Origin: CAZHJG01 sp964533425
GTDB taxonomy: Bacteria; Patescibacteriota; Saccharimonadia; Saccharimonadales; UBA4665
Direction of reading: 5' to 3'
DNA: 8,622 nucleotides
Assembly: GCA_964533425.1 (NCBI GenBank)
Contig: CAZHJG010000033.1
Span: 1-8,622 of the forward strand
The position numbers were made by a program, and so were the translations under genes. The stretch's first letter is position 1; each line of letters opens with the position of its first letter. The notes under the pieces were generated by a model that was not told the DNA's origin, searched no databases, and worked only from the letters and a program-made list of their open reading frames with translations. Shown piece after piece: positions 5,088 through 8,622 of this stretch.

Positions 5088-6326
5088 CTATTCCCAAGCG
5101 AAAACTTTGAAGGCGATAGCGTAAATGATAACGAACCAAATCGCCATTAGGCCGAGCTGTGGGCCAAGATCAATCAGATGCTTGCCTTCGGTTGTCAGCA
5201 AACGGAGACCGTCGATAACTGGGGTCAGTGGTAGGAAGTTTGTTATTTTTTGCAGCCATTCTGGCATCAAGAAACGCGGGAAGAAGGTGCCGGAGAGGAA
5301 GAGCATAGGGAAGACGACGATGTTCGAGAGCGGCGCGGCCTGACGCTCATTCTTGGCCCAGCCGCCAATGGCCAGACCGATGCCGAGGATCAGAAAGATG
5401 CTCAGGATGGTGAAGATGGCGATCTCTAGATAGTTACCATTAATCTTAAGGTTGAAAAACTTGATGGCCACCAGGAACTGGATGGTGATGGCGATGGCGC
5501 CGGTTATGGCCTGGCCGAGCATGGTTGCCAAGAAGTACTGCCAGACCCGGAGTGGCGTGGTGTGCAAGCGGCGCAGAATGCCTTGTTTTTTGAGCTCCGG
5601 GAAAACGTTGACCGGGCCGAAGATGCCGAGGCCGATGATGGAGAAGCCGAGTAGGCCGGCGAAGGTGTAGTCGAAGGCGGTGAGGCTCTTGTTGTTCACC
5701 GTCTGACCGGAGACTGAAAATGGCGGTTCGACATGCACAAATTTGGCGTTGATTTGCTTGAATTCGCCATCAAGAACAGTAGTGATAGTCTGGCCGGTCT
5801 GCGAGCTGCTTTGGCTGTACAGCAGCACGGCGTTGCCGGACGGATAGCTTTGGCCGGGTTTCATTGCGCCAAAATCTTTGGGCAGGATGATGATGCCGTC
5901 GAGCTGGCTCTTGCTCATCTTATCCTTGGCCTGATCCAGGGTTGTAACGCCCTCGTCCACTTTGAACGTTTTACTGGCTTTGAGTTCGTTCGCGAAACTT
6001 GTGGCAAAGGCGCTGTGCGACTGGTTGAAGAGCGCGACATTGAAAGAAATGCTGTTGCCGCCCTTGCTGAAGCTGCCGAACACAAACAGGAAGATGAGCG
6101 GGAAAAGGATGGCGAAGAACTGGGCCAGACGATCGCGGAAGAAGCGCCGGGTGCTGAGTTTGGTGAAAACCATGACGGTGCGTAACTGTTTTTGCCAGGG
6201 CTTTAACTGATGGCGGTCCGGCGAGGATGGTTTTCGCTTTGCGCCTTTGCCTAGCACGCGCTTTCTAAATACCCGCAAAACGATAATGACAGCCGCGATA
6301 ATGATGATCCACAGACCGCCGCTCAT
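5088..6326 (-). CDS. ABC-2 type transporter permease with large external domain
   Basis: This 412-residue membrane protein is the permease of the second exporter. After the conserved first core helix (about 67-86) comes an extracytoplasmic domain (about 87-215), then five more segments near 219-241, 265-289, 300-322, 335-350 and 391-409. The loop FPELKKQGILRRLHTTPLR (242-260) and the region NERQAAPLSN to PEWLQKITNFLPLTPVIDGLR (326-375) are typical of the DrrB/YhhJ-like ABC-2 family. Odd: residues 4-20 form an extra hydrophobic helix followed by a basic linker (21-45), which most relatives lack. The ATG overlaps the ATPase stop as ATGA (6323-6326), which supports this long form. AAGGAC about 10 nt upstream is a weak Shine-Dalgarno. 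Substrate unknown. Confidence 0.88.
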   Translation of the reverse strand: MSGGLWIIIIAAVIIVLRVFRKRVLGKGAKRKPSSPDRHQLKPWQKQLRTVMVFTKLSTRRFFRDRLAQFFAILFPLIFLFVFGSFSKGGNSISFNVALFNQSHSAFATSFANELKASKTFKVDEGVTTLDQAKDKMSKSQLDGIIILPKDFGAMKPGQSYPSGNAVLLYSQSSSQTGQTITTVLDGEFKQINAKFVHVEPPFSVSGQTVNNKSLTAFDYTFAGLLGFSIIGLGIFGPVNVFPELKKQGILRRLHTTPLRVWQYFLATMLGQAITGAIAITIQFLVAIKFFNLKINGNYLEIAIFTILSIFLILGIGLAIGGWAKNERQAAPLSNIVVFPMLFLSGTFFPRFLMPEWLQKITNFLPLTPVIDGLRLLTTEGKHLIDLGPQLGLMAIWFVIIYAIAFKVFAWE

Positions 6327-7084
6327 TGATCCCGAAGTCCTTTCCCGGTCAGATCGATAAACACATCTTCCAGGTTAGCTTGCTCGACTTGTTGCTGCTT
6401 CTTGAAGCCACGCTTCAGGAGTTGTTTGATCAGATTCTTGGGCGTGTCCAAGGTCACGATATTGCCCTTGTCCATGATGGCCACGCGGTCGCAAAGCAGC
6501 TCGGCTTCTTCCATGTAATGCGTGGTCATGATAACCGTTACGCCCCGGTCTCTGATCTGCTTGACCAAGTCCCAGAGGTTGCGGCGGGCTTGTGGGTCGA
6601 GGCCGGTGGTCGGTTCATCCATGAAAAAGACCTTGGGGCTGTGCACCAGAGCCGCGGCGATGCTCAGTCGTTGGCGCTGACCGCCTGAAAGCTGCTCGAC
6701 GAAGGAATCGGCCTTTTCGCCCAGCTGCACGTCCTCGAGAAATGATTGCGTGTCGACGCGTTCGCCGTAAGCAGCTGCAAACATTTCAATAATCTCTGAG
6801 AGCTTTTGCTTGTCCTGGAAAGAAGCGGTTTGCGGCTGAACACCGATAATCTGCTTGATGGCGTTTGGTTTGCTGGCGACATCGATGCCGTCGACAGTCA
6901 CGCTGCCGCCATCAATCGGCCGCATGGTTTCGATCATTTCGAGTGTTGTAGTTTTTCCGGCGCCGTTCGGTCCTAGTATGCCAAAAATTTCGCCGTGCTT
7001 AACCTCAAAGGAAATGCTATTAACGGCCGTCTTGTCATCGTAAACCTTTTTGAGGTTTTGTACTTTTACAATTATCTCTGGCAT
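6323..7084 (-). CDS. ABC transporter ATP-binding protein
   Basis: This 253-residue ATPase drives the second exporter. Walker A is GPNGAGKT (38-45), the Q-loop is GVQPQ (81-85), the signature is canonical LSGGQ (132-136), Walker B is VFFMDEP (152-158) followed by TTGLDP, and the switch histidine is His189 (TTHYMEE). It belongs to the DrrA/CcmA-like multidrug exporter group. The C-terminal region after DTPKNLI is short: only about 20 residues separate it from the closing ANLEDVFIDLTG motif, less than many relatives have. It is the first gene of the operon. A TGC-TATATT extended -10 box lies 11 nt before the ATG and there is no Shine-Dalgarno, so the leader is about 5 nt. Confidence 0.93.
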   Translation of the reverse strand: MPEIIVKVQNLKKVYDDKTAVNSISFEVKHGEIFGILGPNGAGKTTTLEMIETMRPIDGGSVTVDGIDVASKPNAIKQIIGVQPQTASFQDKQKLSEIIEMFAAAYGERVDTQSFLEDVQLGEKADSFVEQLSGGQRQRLSIAAALVHSPKVFFMDEPTTGLDPQARRNLWDLVKQIRDRGVTVIMTTHYMEEAELLCDRVAIMDKGNIVTLDTPKNLIKQLLKRGFKKQQQVEQANLEDVFIDLTGKGLRDQ

Positions 7085-7095
7085 GAACAGCTACC

Positions 7096-7125
7096 AATAT
7101 AGCAAACAAAAGAGCTCCCAACCAA
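7096..7125 (-). promoter_or_regulatory. Promoter of the second ABC operon, overlapping a terminator
   Basis: On the minus strand TGC (7104-7102) precedes TATATT (7101-7096), an extended -10. TTGGTT (7125-7120) is a fair -35 at 18 bp. That hexamer lies in the loop of the 7108-7141 terminator hairpin, and the spacer is the distal arm of its stem. The predicted start is about 5 nt before the ATPase ATG. Confidence 0.5.
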
Positions 7126-7141
7126 GTGCAGGAGCTCTTTT
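7108..7141 (-). terminator. Intrinsic terminator of the 64-residue protein gene
   Basis: AAAAGAGCTCC (7108-7118) and GGAGCTCTTTT (7131-7141) form a perfect 11-bp stem around a 12-base loop. Read on the minus strand, the stem ends in TTTTGTTT, suiting termination of the gene ending at 7183. On the plus strand TTTTTT (7138-7143) would make it work in that direction too, but no plus-strand gene enters it. It insulates the ABC operon from its upstream neighbour. Confidence 0.85.
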
Positions 7142-7182
7142 TTCAGGCGGTCCCCGAAGCGGGGAGGAAAAGCCTTGCTTAC

Positions 7183-7377
7183 TTATTTACGCTTAACGGT
7201 CAGGAAACCGTTGCGTGGGTTTTCGTTAACTTCCATGCCGGATGGCAGGTCGGTTGCTTCAGGACGCTTGTCCTTGCTGAAGTAGTAGATAGTTTGTTTC
7301 TTGCCACCGCGGAGCGTAACTTCCTTGGAATTCAAGTAGTAGGTTACACCTTTAGAGTTCGTGTGCTGATAAGCCAT
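7183..7377 (-). CDS. Small conserved protein of Saccharibacteria-like genomes, 64 residues
   Basis: This is a basic, soluble 64-residue protein. It starts MAYQHTNSKGVTYYLNSKEV and carries a pattern of short beta strands (VTYYLN, KEVTLR, KQTIYYFS) followed by a proline-containing segment (SGMEVNENPRNG). I recognise it from memory as a short protein that recurs in Saccharibacteria genomes, with no established function. The many Tyr/Lys/Arg residues would allow nucleic-acid binding, but that is speculation. Expression signals are the strongest in the window: a TTGACA promoter, a 33-nt leader, a GGGAGAG Shine-Dalgarno about 5 nt before the ATG and a dedicated terminator. This suggests a highly expressed single-gene unit. 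Confidence 0.87.
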   Translation of the reverse strand: MAYQHTNSKGVTYYLNSKEVTLRGGKKQTIYYFSKDKRPEATDLPSGMEVNENPRNGFLTVKRK

Positions 7378-7416
7378 ATGACTCTCCCTCTCTTATCATT
7401 AGTTTAGTGTACCCCT

Positions 7417-7446
7417 AACATACTCTGTAGATATTTTACTTGTCAA
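7417..7446 (-). promoter_or_regulatory. Promoter of the 64-residue protein gene
   Basis: On the minus strand a perfect TTGACA (7446-7441) and TATGTT (7422-7417) are separated by 18 bp. Initiation near 7410 gives a leader of about 33 nt with the Shine-Dalgarno near its end. A second box, TACACT, lies just downstream (7411-7406) and could be an alternative -10. Confidence 0.7.
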
Positions 7447-7472
7447 CCCTTGTCGTCAGTTTAGCGGCTGCT

Positions 7473-7603
7473 AGACGCCGTTTGTCAGTTGCCTTTTACT
7501 GTTTACCTTGCGTTAGCAATGTACCATTTTCCCTGCCTTGTTGAGGTAATTTTCACTACCGAGGGATTGGTAAAAGGTAAATGGTGAACGGCGAGCGATG
7601 AGA
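7473..7603. repeat. Two facing arrays of degenerate heptamers in a gene-free stretch
   Basis: On the plus strand 7569-7603 reads as five successive seven-base units close to GGYRAVN (GGTAAAA, GGTAAAT, GGTGAAC and two more diverged units). On the minus strand 7507-7473 also reads as five seven-base units starting GGTAAAC, AGTAAAA. The arrays point away from each other across 61 bp (7508-7568) and agree at about 20 of 35 positions. The whole gene-free interval 7447-7640 otherwise shows nothing I can name: no long ORF and no known RNA family. An exact 8-bp inverted repeat CCTTTTAC (7492-7499) / GTAAAAGG (7570-7577) links the two arms. Confidence 0.4.
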
Positions 7604-7625
7604 GTCGACAGCCTTACTTTTTGAG

Positions 7626-7654
7626 TTGCGCTCCTGGGGGAGATGCTTTACACT
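7626..7654 (+). promoter_or_regulatory. Candidate promoter of the membrane-anchored protein gene
   Basis: TTGCGC (7626-7631) and TACACT (7649-7654) are 17 bp apart. Initiation near 7661 would place ATG 7643 before the transcript start and leave ATG 7700 as the first usable start, with a leader of about 39 nt. A TATAAG at 7675-7680 is an alternative -10 without a spaced -35. Confidence 0.4.
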
Positions 7655-7699
7655 AGGTCAGTAACCATAAAAAGTATAAGGGGTGGAGAAGTAAAAGGT

Positions 7700-8329
7700 A
7701 TGGATTTTTCTAACCGAAGCACACAACCACAACCTGTCGCCTCTAGTCATGCAGCAGCAGGCTCATCGGGCGGGGGGAGCAGGAAAAATAGTAATTCAAA
7801 CGGTAAATGGGCTCGTTGGGGCATATTTGCTGTTGGCGCCGCAGTCGTTGTACTGCTGATTGCCTTGACTGTAGCCGTCGGCTTCAGTGGCAATGGTGGC
7901 GATAATGAGGGTACGTATGTAGACACCAGCAAACTTCAGGCAGTCTTCCTGAACACCGGTCAAGTTTACTTTGGCAATGTCAAAAAGATGAATGACAAGT
8001 ACGTTGTTCTTACGAACATCTACTACCTGCAGACGTCTAACGGCAGTAGCAGCACTACCAGCAACGCGAACACCAATGTTTCGCTAGTGAAGCTTGGTTG
8101 TGAACTTCACGAACCGTATGACCAGATGGTCATCAACCGTAGTCAGGTCACCTTCTGGGAAAACCTGCAGGACGGCGGTCAGGTTGCCAAGGCGGTTAAG
8201 ACCTTCGAGCAACAGAACCCGAACGGTCAGAAGTGTTCTGATCAGAGCAGCAGCGCCAGCACCACCAGTGGCAACAGCGCTCAGAACGCTGGCAGCAGCA
8301 CCAGCAATTCTACGACGACCAAGCCCTAA
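7700..8329 (+). CDS. Membrane-anchored protein with extracytoplasmic domain, 209 residues
   Basis: The order is: a Ser/Gly/Asn-rich cytoplasmic N-terminus (1-36), one membrane helix (about 40-62, IFAVGAAVVVLLIALTVAV), a compact external domain (about 73-172) and a Ser/Thr/Asn-rich low-complexity tail (180-209). The external domain opens with VDTSKLQAVFLNTGQVYFGNVK and contains YVVLTNIYYLQ, beta-rich segments of a type I recall from CPR membrane proteins of unknown function. A polar insert (112-126) sits in its middle. Cys134 and Cys179 could form a disulfide. ATG 7700 is preferred, with GGAGAA about 9-10 nt upstream. An in-frame ATG at 7643 would add 19 residues but lies within the predicted promoter. 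The gene stands alone with its own terminator. A cell-surface role is likely but unspecified. Confidence 0.82.
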   Translation: MDFSNRSTQPQPVASSHAAAGSSGGGSRKNSNSNGKWARWGIFAVGAAVVVLLIALTVAVGFSGNGGDNEGTYVDTSKLQAVFLNTGQVYFGNVKKMNDKYVVLTNIYYLQTSNGSSSTTSNANTNVSLVKLGCELHEPYDQMVINRSQVTFWENLQDGGQVAKAVKTFEQQNPNGQKCSDQSSSASTTSGNSAQNAGSSTSNSTTTKP

Positions 8330-8351
8330 TCGGCATTCGTTCTAGACTTTG

Positions 8352-8384
8352 AAACGTCCCTCTCCGGAGGGACGTTTTCTTTCC
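8352..8384 (+). terminator. Intrinsic terminator of the membrane-anchored protein gene
   Basis: AAACGTCCCTC (8352-8362) and GAGGGACGTTT (8367-8377) form a perfect 11-bp stem closed by a C-TCCG-G tetraloop of the stable UNCG class, followed by a T-rich tract TTTTCTTTC. It lies 22 bp after the stop codon. Confidence 0.93.
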
Positions 8385-8410
8385 CCTGTCACCCCTCTGA
8401 ACGTCCCCCC

Positions 8411-8440
8411 CTGTCATCCCGAGCCCCGCGAGGGACCTCG
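8411..8440. repeat. Dispersed palindrome, TGTCATCCCGAG...GAGGGACCT type
   Basis: The unit opens CTGTCATCCCGAG and closes CGAGGGACCTCG. This is the layout of a widespread bacterial intergenic repeat, recalled from memory. TCCC (8417-8420) pairs with GGGA (8432-8435). The arms are imperfect here, so the copy is probably degraded. It begins 33 bp after the stem of the terminator at 8352-8384. Confidence 0.5.
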
Positions 8441-8467
8441 TCCACCCCACCCCAGACCTCCACTCTC

Positions 8468-8496
8468 CTGTCATCCTGAATTCATTTCAGGATCCA
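8468..8496. repeat. Dispersed palindrome, TGTCATCCTGAA...TTCAGGATCC type
   Basis: ATCCTGAA (8473-8480) and TTCAGGAT (8486-8493) form a perfect 8-bp stem with a five-base loop, preceded by CTGTC. It shares the TGTCATCC lead with the units at 8411 and 4961, and so belongs to the same general class of element. Confidence 0.65.
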
Positions 8497-8574
8497 TGCG
8501 AGCAATCAGAAGAGCCCATCTCAGGAGGACAAACGCCTTGTCTTCATTTCTTCCACCATCTCTTTCCTTCTCCC

Positions 8575-8596
8575 TTACTTTGGCCCGCCAAAGTAA
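8575..8596. repeat. Perfect 9-bp inverted repeat around CCCG
   Basis: TTACTTTGG (8575-8583) and CCAAAGTAA (8588-8596) are exact inverted copies with the loop CCCG. The sequence resembles a REP-like palindrome found between genes in many bacteria. No T tract follows. The interval 8385-8622 holds no ORF I would call and consists of this and the two preceding palindromes in pyrimidine-rich sequence. Confidence 0.6.
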
Positions 8597-8622
8597 CAAA
8601 ACTCGCCAGACGATACGGAAAA

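Noticed and set aside
5125..7043. Several plus-strand frames of 62-150 codons and one minus-strand frame within the second ABC operon
   Set aside because: All overlap recognised ATPase or permease coding sequence, and their translations are biased shadows.
7126..7407. 93-codon plus-strand frame over the small 64-residue gene
   Set aside because: The opposite strand has a consensus promoter, Shine-Dalgarno, a recognised protein and a terminator; this frame runs through the terminator.
7520..7591. A 23-codon frame in the gene-free stretch
   Set aside because: No ribosome binding site, and it crosses the heptamer array; chance occurrence is likely.
8094..8345. 83-codon plus-strand frame at the end of the membrane-anchored protein
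   Set aside because: Arg/Ala/Pro-rich shadow of the low-complexity tail in another frame.

Overview
The window looks like a piece of a Patescibacteria (CPR) chromosome, most likely Candidatus Saccharibacteria. This rests on a 64-residue protein (7183-7377, minus) that I recognise from memory as a small protein recurrent in that lineage, on a 209-residue membrane-anchored protein (7700-8329) of a type I recall from CPR genomes, on use of the standard genetic code, and on compact gene packing. No database search was possible, so the placement is an inference.

Layout. Positions 1-33 are the 3' end of a tRNA gene on the plus strand. Positions 68-1710 (minus) are a two-gene ABC exporter: a BcrA/LanF-type ATPase followed by a six-helix ABC-2 permease, joined by an ATGA overlap. 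A 180-bp divergent control region (1711-1890) separates it from an orphan acidic 311-residue protein (1891-2826, plus). That gene is followed by a structured gap and a 29-codon ORF with a strong ribosome binding site (2905-2994). Converging on it is a tRNA-dihydrouridine synthase (2966-3994, minus) carrying an apparent in-frame insertion with palindromic sequence. Two unrecognised, probably largely disordered proteins follow on the minus strand (4025-4294 and 4396-4905). Next come a paired dispersed palindrome (4961-5043) and a second ABC exporter operon (permease 5088-6326, ATPase 6323-7084, minus). A terminator with a promoter laid over it (7096-7141) separates this operon from the 64-residue protein, which has the best promoter in the window. 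A gene-free stretch (7447-7640) holds two facing arrays of degenerate heptamers. The membrane-anchored protein and a near-perfect intrinsic terminator (8352-8384) follow, and the right end (8385-8622) has no gene but several dispersed palindromes.

How the genes work together. The two ABC pairs are independent exporters, each ordered ATPase then permease. Apart from them the window is a collection of single-gene units. A recurring theme is transcript architecture: four minus-strand genes have a -10 box 6-11 nt from the start codon and no Shine-Dalgarno, which implies leaderless mRNAs. The operon-internal permease at 68-802, the 64-residue protein gene and the 29-codon ORF have clear Shine-Dalgarno sequences. 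The most noteworthy candidate for new biology is the 2829-2994 segment. There the Shine-Dalgarno of the 29-codon ORF can pair with either of two upstream anti-Shine-Dalgarno segments, one of them 3 nt after the stop codon of the upstream gene. I see no phage, IS element, CRISPR array or toxin-antitoxin pair.
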